Positions 9,057 through 17,504 are shown, counted from the stretch's first letter. The stretch: DNA of 64,000 nt from Actinomadura rupiterrae (GCF_024172125.1 NZ_JAMZEA010000005.1:620001-684000), one strand, 5' to 3'. The notes: a model not told the origin generated them from the sequence alone. A program made the numbers and translations.

Positions 9057-10571
9057 TCAGCGGGCCTCGGCCGGGGCGGCGGCGGGCTCGCTCGCGGCGG
9101 GCGCCGGGGAGGAGGCGCGGCGGCGGGGCTGGGCGAGCAGCATGAAGATGAGGACGGCGCCGAACGCGCTGACGGCGGCGAGTCCCCAAAGGCTGACGTG
9201 CAGGGCGTGGGTGAAGGCGTCCGCCAGCTGGGCACGGTCGCCGCCGGTCAGGTCCCCGGCGGCGACGCGTCCGGCCAGGTGGTGCAGGACGCGCGTGCCG
9301 ACCAGGCTGACCAGGACGGCGCCGAAGACCGCGATCACGATGGCCTCGCTGCCGAGGCGCATGGTGTTGAGGAACCCGGACGCCATTCCGGCGCGGTCGG
9401 GCTCGACCAGGCTGAGGGCGAGGCCGTCGGCGATGCCGAACAGCAGGCCCGCGGCGGTGCCGATCAGGAGCAGCGGCGGCGCGATCGTCCACGCGGACGA
9501 ACCGGGCGCGATCACGGTGAGCCAGGCGTCCCCGGCCGCGAACAGCGCCAGCGCGAGCCCGACCATCGCGCGCGGGGACGCGCCGCGCGTGACCAGCGCC
9601 CCGCCGACCGGCGGCGCGGCGAGGACGGGCGCGGTGAGCAGCAGCATCACGGTCCCGGCGCGTCCGGCGGACATGCCGCCAGCGCCGACCAGGTAGGTGG
9701 GCAGGTAGGTCAGCAGCGTCACGAACCCGAACGTCGTGACGACCGGGACGAGGCAGAGCGCGAGGAACCGGCGGTCCGCGAGCAGGGACAGGTCGAGCAG
9801 CGGCGCGGCGGTGCGGGCCTGGAGCAGCCCGAACAGGACGAGCAGCGCGACGCCGCCCACCAGCAGTGCCAGCACGGCCGGGCTCGCCCAGCCCCACTGC
9901 GGGCCCTGGACCGCGCCCAGCACCAGCGCGGCGAGCGCGGTGACGAACACGACCGCGCCCCGCGCGTCCATCCGGGGGCGGACCGCGGCGCGCGACTCGG
10001 GCACGAACGCGGTGCCCGCCAGCGCGGCGACCAGCATCACGGCGTGCAGCGCGAACGTGGCGCGCCAGCCGAGCCCGCCGACCAGCCAGCCGGACAGCGT
10101 CGGACCGAGGGCGAGGCCGAGCCCGGCGGCGCTGCCCATGGCGGCGAACGCGCGGGTCCGCGCGGCGCCGTCGAACGCGGTCGCCAGGATCGCGCCGCCG
10201 CTCGCGAACACCCCGGCGCCGCCGAGGCCGGCCACCGCGCGGGTCGCGTCCAGGGCGGCGATGCCGGGCGCGAGCGCGGCGCCGACCGACCCGGCCGCGA
10301 ACAGGGCCGCGCCCGCCGCGAACACCCTCCGGCGGCCGAAGAGGTCCGCCAGCGACCCCGCGACCAGCAGGAACGCGGCGAAGGTCAGGTTGTAGGCGTT
10401 CATCACCCACTGCAGCGGCCCGCCGGACGCGTGCAGCGCCGTGCCGATGCCGGGCAGCGCGACGGCCGCCCCGGAGATCGACATCGGCACCGTGACGAAC
10501 GCGGCGAGCACCACCGCGAGGGTGATCGCCGGGCGGGACCGCCGGGCGGGTTCGGACGGGCTACTGGTCAC
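9057..10571 (-). CDS. MFS drug-efflux transporter, DHA2-like (14 TM)
   Basis: 504 aa from GTG 10571 (GGAG 8 nt upstream on this strand). About 14 membrane segments. Motif A occurs as GSLADLFGRRRVF, and motif C-like glycine/proline spacing as LGLALGPTLSGWLVGG. Family members export antibiotics, dyes or metabolites with proton antiport. The gene is divergent from a TetR regulator with a perfect operator between them, the usual arrangement for a ligand-induced pump. Confidence 0.9.
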   Translation of the reverse strand: MTSSPSEPARRSRPAITLAVVLAAFVTVPMSISGAAVALPGIGTALHASGGPLQWVMNAYNLTFAAFLLVAGSLADLFGRRRVFAAGAALFAAGSVGAALAPGIAALDATRAVAGLGGAGVFASGGAILATAFDGAARTRAFAAMGSAAGLGLALGPTLSGWLVGGLGWRATFALHAVMLVAALAGTAFVPESRAAVRPRMDARGAVVFVTALAALVLGAVQGPQWGWASPAVLALLVGGVALLVLFGLLQARTAAPLLDLSLLADRRFLALCLVPVVTTFGFVTLLTYLPTYLVGAGGMSAGRAGTVMLLLTAPVLAAPPVGGALVTRGASPRAMVGLALALFAAGDAWLTVIAPGSSAWTIAPPLLLIGTAAGLLFGIADGLALSLVEPDRAGMASGFLNTMRLGSEAIVIAVFGAVLVSLVGTRVLHHLAGRVAAGDLTGGDRAQLADAFTHALHVSLWGLAAVSAFGAVLIFMLLAQPRRRASSPAPAASEPAAAPAEAR

Positions 10572-10628
10572 TGGGCGCACTCCAGCCGTGATTCGAGGGG
10601 CGGCCCGGGATGGCCACCGAGGGGATAG

Positions 10629-10643
10629 TGCCACTCAGTGGCA
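10629..10643. promoter_or_regulatory. TetR operator between MFS pump and TetR gene
   Basis: TGCCACT-C-AGTGGCA is a perfect 7-1-7 palindrome, 58 bp from the pump start and 46 bp from the TetR start. Short-spacer palindromes of this kind are typical TetR operators. An apparent GTG at 10638 lies inside it and is therefore unlikely to be the regulator's start. Confidence 0.75.
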
Positions 10644-10688
10644 AAAGCTGTCAAAGGGCGAATGCGTCCGGGTGGTACGCTGGGCCAC

Positions 10689-11399
10689 GTGCCCGAGGAC
10701 CTCCGCGACCCGCCCCTCCGCGACCTGCCGCCGCACGCCGTGACGGCGAGCACCCCGCCGCCGCACGACCGGCCGCCGCACGATCAGCCGCTGCGGGAGC
10801 TGCCGCTGCGGGAGCGCAAGAAGCTCCAGACCCGCCGCGCCCTCGCCGAGACGGCGCTCCGGCTGTTCGTCGAGCGCGGCTACGACGCGACCACGCTGGA
10901 CGAGCTGTGCGACGAGGTGGAGGTGTCCAAGCGCACGTTCTTCCGCACCTACCCGTCCAAGGAGGACGTGGCGCTCGCCGCCGACAGCGACCTGTGGTCG
11001 GCCTACCTGGACCACGTCGCCACGCTCACCGCCGAGGGCCCGCTGGTGGACCAGCTGCACGCGGCCCTGCACACCACGCTCGACGCGATGGACCCCGACT
11101 GGGACCGCCGCTTCCTCGCCGCCCGCGACCTGTGCGACACCGTCCCCGCGCTCCAGGCGCACAGCCTGCGCTACTGCCACGAGACCACGCAGGCGATGAT
11201 CGCCCGGGTCAGCGCCCTCCGCGCCGTCGCCCCGGACGACGTGCACCTCCGGCTCGCCGTCGAGATCGTCGTCGCCGGCTGGCGCACCGCCGCCCTCACC
11301 TGGACGGCCCGCAAGGGCGAAGGCGGCCGCCGCGGGCTGACCGCACTGCTGACCGCCACCTTCGCCGAGCTCTCGGCGACCCTCACCTTCGCGCCCTAG
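10689..11399 (+). CDS. TetR-family transcriptional regulator (pump repressor)
   Basis: 236 aa from GTG 10689. The N-terminal helix-turn-helix is ALAETALRLFVERGYDATTLDELCDEVEVSKRTFFRTYPSKEDVAL, and the rest is the helical ligand-binding and dimer domain. A Pro/His-rich leader of about 30 residues precedes the HTH, so translation may start later. It is divergent from the MFS gene and presumably represses both through the palindrome at 10629-10643. Confidence 0.88.
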   Translation: MPEDLRDPPLRDLPPHAVTASTPPPHDRPPHDQPLRELPLRERKKLQTRRALAETALRLFVERGYDATTLDELCDEVEVSKRTFFRTYPSKEDVALAADSDLWSAYLDHVATLTAEGPLVDQLHAALHTTLDAMDPDWDRRFLAARDLCDTVPALQAHSLRYCHETTQAMIARVSALRAVAPDDVHLRLAVEIVVAGWRTAALTWTARKGEGGRRGLTALLTATFAELSATLTFAP

Positions 11400-11533
11400 A
11401 CCTCCTGGTTAGGGGGCTTAGGTCCCCTGGAAGTGGCGGTCAGGGCCCCGTGCCGCGGACGGCCCCGAATCGCAGGATGGAACCCACAGGCCGCCGCACC
11501 GGCGGCGGCCGGATCCCGCGAGGAGCGACCGTC

Positions 11534-11824
11534 ATGACCTTCACCGACGAGCAGACCCAGGCCCCCGCCCCGTCCGACCGGAGCCCGTCCGGGCAGCGTC
11601 CGGCGGGGCGCGCGGGGACGGTCTCCTGGTTCGGCCCTGACCGTCCGGTGCTGCGCTTCATCACCGCGGCCTGGCTGATCCTCAACATGGTGAACGTGAC
11701 GGTCTGGGCCGCGGTCTGCGTGACCGGCCTGCACTGGGAGTCGCCGTGGTGGCTGTGGACGTTCGCCCCTCCCGGCGCCGTCCTCGCCGGGCTCTGGTGG
11801 CTCACCGACACCAAGCGGTCCTGA
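11534..11824 (+). CDS. Small two-TM membrane protein
   Basis: 96 aa from ATG 11534, with GAGGAG 9 nt upstream. The first 35 residues are Pro/Ser/Thr-rich. Then two membrane helices follow (about 41-62, FITAAWLILNMVNVTVWAAVC, and about 70-89, WLWTFAPPGAVLAGLWWL) ending in TDTKRS. I do not recognise the family and can give no function. It is preceded by an imperfect GC hairpin around 11411-11430 that may end the TetR transcript. Confidence 0.6.
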   Translation: MTFTDEQTQAPAPSDRSPSGQRPAGRAGTVSWFGPDRPVLRFITAAWLILNMVNVTVWAAVCVTGLHWESPWWLWTFAPPGAVLAGLWWLTDTKRS

Positions 11825-11841
11825 CGGCGCGCCGGTGCGGC

Positions 11842-12800
11842 TCACCCCGCCGAGCCGGAACCGAGCCGCACCCTCTTCCCGGCGACGTACAGGAACGCGG
11901 CGGCCGCCACCGCAAGGACGACGTGTCCGGCGAGGTTGACCGGACCGGCGGACCCCTGGTCCGGGGTCTGCCCGAAACCCACCCAGACGTAGGTCAGCGT
12001 CGCCCCGGCCGCGACCGCGAACACGTGGGCCGTCCCCACCCGCGCGCCCGCGACCAGTGCAGCCCGAGCGCCAGCGCCACCGCCGCGACCACCAGCGCGG
12101 CGCTCACACCCCACCAGGTCGGCTGCAGGACCTTCATGAAGACGCTGGTCAGGACGAAGGCCGCCGCGCCCGCGAGCAGCGGGCGCGGAGCGTCCCGGTC
12201 CGCGCTGCCGGGCCGCGGCCGGCGGATCCGGAACGCGGCGGCCACGAGCAGCACGACCGCGACGGCCGTCCTGGCGAGCTTCGGCCAGGGCGCCATGAAG
12301 TGCGTGTCGGAGTACGTCCCGGCGCCGACCATCACGATGCCCAGGCCGAACAGGGCGACCGTGACGGCCAGCCCGACGCGTCCGAGCCACGGCTCGTCCG
12401 CGCGGTCCGGCATCATGCCCTCCATCAGGACGATCGGGACGGTCACGCTCCACACGCCGTGGACGGCCAGCACCGACAGCACGCCGTACACGCCCGTCCC
12501 GAGGAACGGCACGTAGGTCACGTAGACCATGTCGTAGTTGCCGGAGTAGTGCGCGTTGAAGATCATCTGATCGAGCAGGCCCTCCTCCAGCAGCGCGTAC
12601 GCCGCGCCGAGCAGGAGCACCGAGCACCAGCCGCACCCCGTCCGCCGGACCACCTCGCGGATCAGCAGCGTCCCGCCGCCGTACAGCAGCGCCAGCAGCG
12701 GCAGCAGCCCGATCGCGTCGATCGAGGTCGCGCCGAGCAGCATCTCCCCGACGACCGGCGACAGGAAGAACAGGCCCACGGCGGGCAGTGCGCGTCTCAT
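11842..12800 (-). pseudogene. Polytopic membrane protein, frameshifted near its 3' end
   Basis: Reading from ATG 12800 gives MRRALPAVGLFFLSPVVGEML and about eight membrane helices, with YALLEEGLLDQMIFN in helix 3, somewhat like CPBP (CAAX-protease-like) proteins. At about 12030-12060 this frame runs into a short non-hydrophobic tail and stops at 11994. The next frame continues with VGTAHVFAVAAGATLTYVWVGF and a final helix to the stop at 11842. A 1-nt insertion or 2-nt deletion would join them. Either the gene is broken or the base calls there are wrong. Function unknown. Confidence 0.7.
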
Positions 12801-12807
12801 ACCGGGA

Positions 12808-12865
12808 ACGCTACTGAGCGTAGTCACCCCCGGCAGCGACCGTTGGTCGGACATGGCCCGACCAA
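12808..12865 (-). promoter_or_regulatory. Two inverted repeats upstream of the membrane-protein gene
   Basis: TTGGTCGG (12843-12850) and CCGACCAA (12858-12865) form a perfect 8-bp repeat with a 7-nt spacer. ACGCT/AGCGT (12808-12821) forms a second, 8 bp from the start codon. Both lie in the 100-bp gap after the permease gene and are probable operators or a short attenuator. Confidence 0.45.
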
Positions 12866-12900
12866 AGTCGCTTCTTGGAACCGTCCACGGCATAGCACGG

Positions 12901-14238
12901 CTACCGCGTCATACCGGCCGGCACCAGCGCCCCCTTCCGGGCACTCCGCGTGGCTCCGAGCCCGCCCGCCAGGCCACCCCCGACACAAACCGCGAGCAGC
13001 CCGAGGTACTGCCCCGGAGACCACTCGAACCACAGCCCGCCGGTCATCGACCTCCCCAGCGCGAGCAGCGAGATCATCGCGATCGCCGTGCCGAGCGCCA
13101 CGCCGACCAGCGTCGCCGCGAGCGACTCCCAGCAGACCGTCCGGACGAGCTGGGCGGGCAGCGCCCCCAGCTGGCGGAGCAGCCGCAGGCCGTCGCGCCG
13201 GTCCGCCATCGCCACGGCCGAGGCGTTCACGACGCCGATCACCGTGAACATGACCGCCGACCCGACCATCAGCGGCGCGACCCACGCGGACGGCCCGTGC
13301 CGGTGCACGCCCTTGAAAGCGTCCCCGGTGCTCACGCCGAACAGGAACGTGCAGGCCAGCGCCATGGTGAGCATCACGGGCGCGACCATCGACCAGGCGC
13401 GTCCGGGCGCCGCCAGCAGCCCCGACCGAGCGAGCCGCCCCGCCCACGGATCGGCGCGAACCAGCACGGCGCCCGCCACCCGGACCAGCCCGTACAACAC
13501 CGCCGGACCGAGGGCCGCGACACCCGTGCAAAGGATCAACGTCGTCCCGAACACCGTGGCCTCGGCGTCCTTGTAGGGCATCCGCGACATCTCGACCGCC
13601 ATCCAGAGCCCCGCGGCCAGCGCCACGACCCCGAACCCGGCACGCGGCCACGGCATGATCCGCTTCTGGACGTGCGCCTCCCGCAGCACCTCGACCGGCC
13701 GCAGCCGCACTGCCCGCCTCGCCGCGCCCAGCGACCCCATCAGCGTCACCACCGGCCCGACCGCCATCGCCACCACGAACGGCACCGGCGTGACCACCAG
13801 CGGAATCCCGCCGGGCGCCAAACCCACACCCCGCACGAACGCCCCGGCGACTCCCGCATACGGAACGGCCAGCACTGAGCCGACAACCCCGGCTACCAGA
13901 GCCAACGTCAGCGCCTCGGCGAGCACGAGCCCGCGCATCTGCCGCCCGGTCATCCCGACCGACCGCAGCAACCCCCACGTCCTCCGCCGCCGGGACGCGT
14001 GCAACCCCAGCATCCCCGCCACCACGAACACCGCCACGAAGGCCGACACCACCGCCGAAAGGATCAGGATCCCGGTGACCCCGTCCAGCTCCTCCCGAGG
14101 CGCGGCCCCCGCCACCAGCAGCGAGTTCCCCCCGACCAGCACCACCGCCGCCACCACTGCGACGAAACAGGCCGCAAACCCCCACCGGTCATGCCAAACA
14201 TTCCGCCAAGCCAACCGCACCACCAGAAGACCACTCAT
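12901..14238 (-). CDS. FtsX-like ABC transporter permease
   Basis: 445 aa from ATG 14238 (MSGLLVVRLAWRNVWHDRW). A first helix is followed by a short extracellular part and TM cluster with RRRTWGLLRSVGMTGRQMRGLVLAEA, and a second copy near the C-terminus with MADRRDGLRLLRQLGALPAQL and TM helices. This is the repeated FtsX/MacB permease fold of two-gene exporters. The usual ATP-binding partner is not adjacent, so it is an orphan permease unless its ATPase is encoded elsewhere. It is about 250-350 aa shorter than the common 800-aa two-FtsX permeases. Confidence 0.85.
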   Translation of the reverse strand: MSGLLVVRLAWRNVWHDRWGFAACFVAVVAAVVLVGGNSLLVAGAAPREELDGVTGILILSAVVSAFVAVFVVAGMLGLHASRRRRTWGLLRSVGMTGRQMRGLVLAEALTLALVAGVVGSVLAVPYAGVAGAFVRGVGLAPGGIPLVVTPVPFVVAMAVGPVVTLMGSLGAARRAVRLRPVEVLREAHVQKRIMPWPRAGFGVVALAAGLWMAVEMSRMPYKDAEATVFGTTLILCTGVAALGPAVLYGLVRVAGAVLVRADPWAGRLARSGLLAAPGRAWSMVAPVMLTMALACTFLFGVSTGDAFKGVHRHGPSAWVAPLMVGSAVMFTVIGVVNASAVAMADRRDGLRLLRQLGALPAQLVRTVCWESLAATLVGVALGTAIAMISLLALGRSMTGGLWFEWSPGQYLGLLAVCVGGGLAGGLGATRSARKGALVPAGMTR

Positions 14239-14375
14239 ACAAATGATCTTGACCCGCCCACCCCCCACCCCACTTCGACCATTCAGCCACGCCCACCTCC
14301 ACCCCCCGAACGACCCACCCCCGACCCATCTCAGGGTCCCCCTGACCCCGCAACCGTGAGCCCGCCCACAAGTCC

Positions 14376-14403
14376 TTGAACGCGTTCAAAACGGGTCTAC
14401 GCT
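14376..14403 (+). promoter_or_regulatory. Leaderless promoter overlapped by a perfect palindromic operator
   Basis: TTGAACGCGTTCAA (14376-14389) is a perfect 14-bp palindrome of TetR-operator type. Its first six bases also serve as a -35 (TTGAAC), 16 bp before TACGCT (14398-14403). Transcription would begin at about 14410, the ATG itself, so the mRNA would be leaderless. Confidence 0.6.
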
Positions 14404-14409
14404 GGGATC

Positions 14410-15020
14410 ATGAAGGTGCTGATCCCCGGCGGAACCGGGCAGGTCGGAGCGATCCTGGACCGCGCGCTGACCGCGGCAGGCCACGACGTGACGGTGCTGA
14501 CCCGCCGCCCGGCCGGACCGCGCCAGGTCGCCTGGGACGGCCGGACGCTCGGCCCCTGGGCGGACGAGTTCGACGGCGCCGACGCGGTCATCAACCTCGC
14601 CGGACGCAGTGTCAGCTGCCGCTACACCCCGGCGAACCTCCAGGACATGATGGACTCGCGCGTCCTGTCCACCGAGGGCAGTACGTCTCGTGGGTGCACG
14701 ACGTCGACTTCGTCCGGTCCGTCCTGTTCCTGCTGGAGCGGGACGACCTGGACGGCCCGGTCAACATCTCCTCGCCGAACCCGCTCCCCCAGCGCGCGTT
14801 CATGAGGGAGCTGCGCGGCGCGTGGGGAATGCCGATCGGGCTTCCGGCGACCGCGTGGATGGCCGAGCTCGGGGCGCTCGCGCTGCGCTCCGACACCGAG
14901 CTGCTGCTCAAGAACCGCCGGGTCACGCCGGGGCGGCTTGCGGAGGCGGGCTTCACGTTCGAGTACGAGGACTGGGCTGACGCCGCCCGGGATCTCGTGC
15001 GGCGCGTTCGGGAGAGGTGA
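14410..15020 (+). pseudogene. SDR39U1-type NAD(P)-dependent epimerase with an internal deletion
   Basis: The N-terminal part (14410 to about 14673) reads MKVLIPGGTGQVGAILDRAL through INLAGRS and SRVLST, the Rossmann start of the TIGR01777 family. At 14671-14678 the reading jumps to another frame, GQYVSWVHDVDFVRSV, continuing with the normal family C-terminus (ISSPNPLPQRAFMRELR, DUF1731-like) to the stop at 15020. Intact relatives are about 300 aa. Here about 200 codons remain, and the middle third with the catalytic Tyr/Lys region is missing. The product would be truncated by the frame change. Confidence 0.85.
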
Positions 15021-15040
15021 GGGGGGGAAGTGGGACGGTA

Positions 15041-15052
15041 CGTTTCGTAACG
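15041..15052. promoter_or_regulatory. TetR operator copy 1 (CGWWWCGTAACG)
   Basis: CGTTTCGTAACG, a near-palindrome, lies 18 bp upstream of the first TetR start (GTG 15070). It matches the cores at 16205-16223 and 16259-16278. A TAAGGT hexamer (15058-15063) would place transcription start at the GTG. Confidence 0.6.
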
Positions 15053-15069
15053 ATTGGTAAGGTGGGGGT

Positions 15070-15663
15070 GTGACGGGTGCTTCTGGAGGGGGCGGGGCCG
15101 CTCGGCGGGGGGCGCGGTCGCGGCGTGCGATCCTGGACGCCACACTTGAGCTGGCCGCGCGGCGGGGGTACGGGAGCCTGACGATCGAGGCGGTCGCGGC
15201 GGCGGCCGGGGTGGGGAAGCCGACGATCTACCGGTGGTGGCCGTCCAAGGGCGCGCTCGCGCTGGACGCGCTGGACGACGCGGTCGGCGACGCGCTCGAC
15301 TTCCCCGACACCGGCGACGTCGCCGCGGATCTGGCCGCGCAGATCGGGCGGATGGTCGCGCTGTTCGGCGGGGACCTCGGGACGGTGTTCCGGGGCGTGA
15401 TCGCGGAGGGGCAGAGCTCGCCCGAGATCGCCGCCGCCGTCCGGGACACCGTGCTCGAACCGCGCACCCGGGCCTGCCAGGTCCGGCTGGCCAAGGCCGT
15501 CGCGGAGGGTCAGCTCCGCGACGACGTCCCGACGCGCGCGATGGTCGAGATGCTCTACGCGCCGTTCTTCTACCGCGCCCTTCTGGGGACGGACGTGATG
15601 ACCGTCCGCCAGGTGCCCGAGATCATCGGGCGCGTCCTGGACGGGCTGCGCCCCGCCGCCTGA
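15070..15663 (+). CDS. TetR-family regulator (paralogue 1)
   Basis: 197 aa from GTG 15070. The HTH is ATLELAARRGYGSLTIEAVAAAAGVGKPTIYRWWPSKGALALDAL, with the VGKPTIYRWWPSKG helix shared almost word for word with the TetR at 16298. The C-terminal region (FPDTGDVAADLAAQIGRMV, then GQSSPEIAAAVRD) also matches that paralogue in layout. Likely leaderless. It is convergent with the DUF1772 gene (13 bp between stops) and probably controls it and itself through the shared operator. Confidence 0.9.
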   Translation: MTGASGGGGAARRGARSRRAILDATLELAARRGYGSLTIEAVAAAAGVGKPTIYRWWPSKGALALDALDDAVGDALDFPDTGDVAADLAAQIGRMVALFGGDLGTVFRGVIAEGQSSPEIAAAVRDTVLEPRTRACQVRLAKAVAEGQLRDDVPTRAMVEMLYAPFFYRALLGTDVMTVRQVPEIIGRVLDGLRPAA

Positions 15664-15676
15664 ACCGCGGTCCGCG

Positions 15677-16180
15677 TCAGCGGGAGCGGCCCCAGAGGAA
15701 GGCGCCCGCGCCCATCAGGAGGAGGCTGGCGCCGCAGCACACCGCACGGACACTGTTCCAGGTCGTCCAGCGTCCGGAGTAGTCGGTCCAGACCTTCGTC
15801 GCCGCCGCCAGGTCGTGCGGGACCTTCACGTGCGCCAGGTGGTTGTTCATCGGCACGTTGACCGCCGCCGTAGGCAGGAACGCGCCGACGAAGTACACGC
15901 CGGCGGCGGCGAAGAACAGCCATGCCGCGTGCTTCTGGTCGAGCATCATCAGCAGGACCCCCGCCACCACCGCGACCACCGGCGCCAGCATGAAGGCGCC
16001 CAGGAAGAGCGGGTTCTGGATCTTCTGGTTGATCGCGTTCATCGCCGCGATCGCCGAGGAGGCCCGCGTCGCGTTCAGGCCGGGCATCACCCCGACCGAG
16101 AACCCGAAGAACGTCCCCGCCATCCCGGCCGTCATCAGGATCGACAGGCCGGCCGAGGCCGTGGCCAGCTGGAACTTCAT
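15677..16180 (-). CDS. DUF1772 / anthrone-oxygenase-like membrane protein
   Basis: 167 aa from ATG 16180 with AAGGAG upstream. Four membrane helices with family landmarks: an N-terminal helix ending FFGFSVGVMPGL, AMNAINQKIQNPLFLGAF, AVNVPMNNHLAHV and WTDYSGRWTTWNSVRAV. Some DUF1772 members oxidise anthrones in polyketide routes, but most are uncharacterised and no polyketide genes are near, so no reaction is assigned. It is placed between two TetR genes with its own promoter and operator. Confidence 0.88.
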   Translation of the reverse strand: MKFQLATASAGLSILMTAGMAGTFFGFSVGVMPGLNATRASSAIAAMNAINQKIQNPLFLGAFMLAPVVAVVAGVLLMMLDQKHAAWLFFAAAGVYFVGAFLPTAAVNVPMNNHLAHVKVPHDLAAATKVWTDYSGRWTTWNSVRAVCCGASLLLMGAGAFLWGRSR

Positions 16181-16204
16181 GGCACCGCTCCTTGTCCGAA
16201 TAAA

Positions 16205-16259
16205 ACGAAACGTAACGTTTCGTCGCGAGGACGCTAGCCCCCGCGGCGGTGATCGTCAA
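16205..16259 (-). promoter_or_regulatory. Promoter and operator copy 2 of the DUF1772 gene
   Basis: On the minus strand TTGACG (16259-16254), a 17-bp spacer and TAGCGT (16236-16231) form a near-consensus promoter. Directly downstream lies a perfect 9-1-9 palindrome, ACGAAACGT-A-ACGTTTCGT (16205-16223), covering about +2 to +20. A bound repressor there would block transcription. Confidence 0.75.
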
Positions 16260-16278
16260 GAACGTTACGTATCGTTCT
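16259..16278. promoter_or_regulatory. TetR operator copy 3 upstream of the second TetR gene
   Basis: AGAACG-T-TACGTA-T-CGTTCT, a 20-bp palindrome with one mismatched pair. Its minus-strand core CGATACGTAACG matches the other two copies. It overlaps the -35 region; TACGCT (16285-16290) is the probable -10, giving a start at about the GTG 16298. Confidence 0.65.
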
Positions 16279-16297
16279 ACTTGGTACGCTGCCGGGC

Positions 16298-16870
16298 GTG
16301 AGGGCGACGACGAGCGGCGCGCGATCGCGCGACAGGATCCTGCGGGCGGCCATCGAGCTGTGCGGCGAGCGCAGCTACTCCGCCGTCACCATGGAGGCCG
16401 TCGCCGCGCGCGCCGCCGTCGGCAAACCGACCGTCTACCGCTGGTGGCCGTCCAAGGGCGCGCTCCTGCTGGACGCCCTGCTGAGCACGGTCGGCGAAGG
16501 GCCGTTCCTCTACCCCGACACCGGCGATCTGCCCGCCGACCTGCGCAGCTGGGCCCGCGCCCTGGTCGACCTCACCCGGGACCCGGCCGTCCGGCGCATC
16601 CTCACCGGCGTCCTCGGCTCGGTGCAGCACGACCCGGAGCTGGCCGCCGCCGTCCGGTCGGAGATCTGCGCGGCGCTGTCGCGGCGCAACCTCGAACGCG
16701 TCCGCGACGCCGTGGACCGGGGCGAGGTCCCGCCGCTCGACCCCGAGGTTCTGGACGACCTGGTCGCCGCCCCCATCTGGTACTACCTGCTGGTCACCGG
16801 CCGTCCCCTGACGCACGAGCGCACCGACCGGCTGGTCGACGCGGCCGTCACCGCCGCCCTCACCCACTGA
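16298..16870 (+). CDS. TetR-family regulator (paralogue 2)
   Basis: 190 aa from GTG 16298, probably leaderless. The HTH is AIELCGERSYSAVTMEAVAARAAVGKPTVYRWWPSKGALLLDAL, a close match to the TetR at 15070. The C-terminal domain keeps the same layout (YPDTGDLPADLRSW, then a stretch ending VRSEICAALSRRN). It is divergent from the DUF1772 gene. The two TetR proteins may recognise the same DNA, either redundantly or as competitors. Confidence 0.9.
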   Translation: MRATTSGARSRDRILRAAIELCGERSYSAVTMEAVAARAAVGKPTVYRWWPSKGALLLDALLSTVGEGPFLYPDTGDLPADLRSWARALVDLTRDPAVRRILTGVLGSVQHDPELAAAVRSEICAALSRRNLERVRDAVDRGEVPPLDPEVLDDLVAAPIWYYLLVTGRPLTHERTDRLVDAAVTAALTH

Positions 16871-16946
16871 TGCGGCGCGCGTCCCGGGTCGCCGGAGTTC
16901 TCGTGTGATCTAATCTGCGCTGCACCCGGGAACCAGGAAGGCGCTC

Positions 16947-17408
16947 ATGGACACTCCGCCGCCCCGCAGCCGGCAGCAGCGCAGCGACGACACGCTCCGG
17001 CGGCTCGGCAACGACGTCGATGTCTGGGTCGCGACGGCCGACCCGTCCACCGGGACGCCGTACCTGGTCCCGCTGTCGTTCATGTGGGACGGCACGCACG
17101 TGCTGGTGTCGACGCTCGCGGCGAGCCCGACGTCCCGGAACCTGCGGGACGGCGGGAAGGCGCGGCTCGGGTTCGGGCCGACCCGCGACCTCGTCCTGAT
17201 GGACGCCGTCCTGGAGGAGGCCGTCCCCACCGCCGAGATGCCGGACGAGCTGGCCGACGCGTTCGCGACCAGGGCCGGGTTCGACCCGCGCGAGCAGGAC
17301 GAGGACTACCTCTACTTCCGCATCCGCCCGAACCGCATCCAGGCGTGGCGCGAGGCCAACGAACTGGCCGGACGCGACCTCATGCGCGACGGCGCATGGC
17401 TCACCTGA
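16947..17408 (+). CDS. Pyridoxamine 5'-phosphate oxidase-like flavin/F420-binding protein
   Basis: 153 aa from ATG 16947 with AGGAAGG upstream. Split-barrel fold signatures: VDVWVATADPSTGTPYLVPLSFMWDGTHVLVST, then SRNLRDGGKARLGFG, and a C-terminal FRIRPNRIQAWREANELAGRDLM. Actinobacterial relatives bind FMN or F420; the substrate is not predictable. A TAATCT hexamer about 35 bp upstream may be its -10. Not obviously part of the TetR/DUF1772 unit. Confidence 0.85.
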   Translation: MDTPPPRSRQQRSDDTLRRLGNDVDVWVATADPSTGTPYLVPLSFMWDGTHVLVSTLAASPTSRNLRDGGKARLGFGPTRDLVLMDAVLEEAVPTAEMPDELADAFATRAGFDPREQDEDYLYFRIRPNRIQAWREANELAGRDLMRDGAWLT

Positions 17409-17415
17409 CCTGCGC

Positions 17416-17504
17416 CTGACGTGAAACGCCGCAGCACCAGCGCGGCATCTCACGCGAGACGTCGCAGAATCGGCGCGGCATCTGGCGTGAAACGTCGCGG
17501 CACC
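17416..17504. repeat. 33-bp tandem repeat, about 2.7 copies
   Basis: Units start at 17416, 17449 and 17482. Each carries a variant of TGRCGTGAAACG, CGCAGCACC and GCGCGGCATCT. It begins 8 bp after a stop codon and runs into the terminator. No reading frame over it looks like protein. Confidence 0.7.

Noticed and set aside
15677..16180. Part of a polyketide pathway because DUF1772 includes anthrone oxygenases
   Set aside because: There are no polyketide synthase, cyclase or tailoring genes in the window; most DUF1772 members are unrelated to polyketides.
17416..17504. Possible CRISPR array (33-bp units)
   Set aside because: The units are contiguous with no spacers and there are no cas genes in the window.
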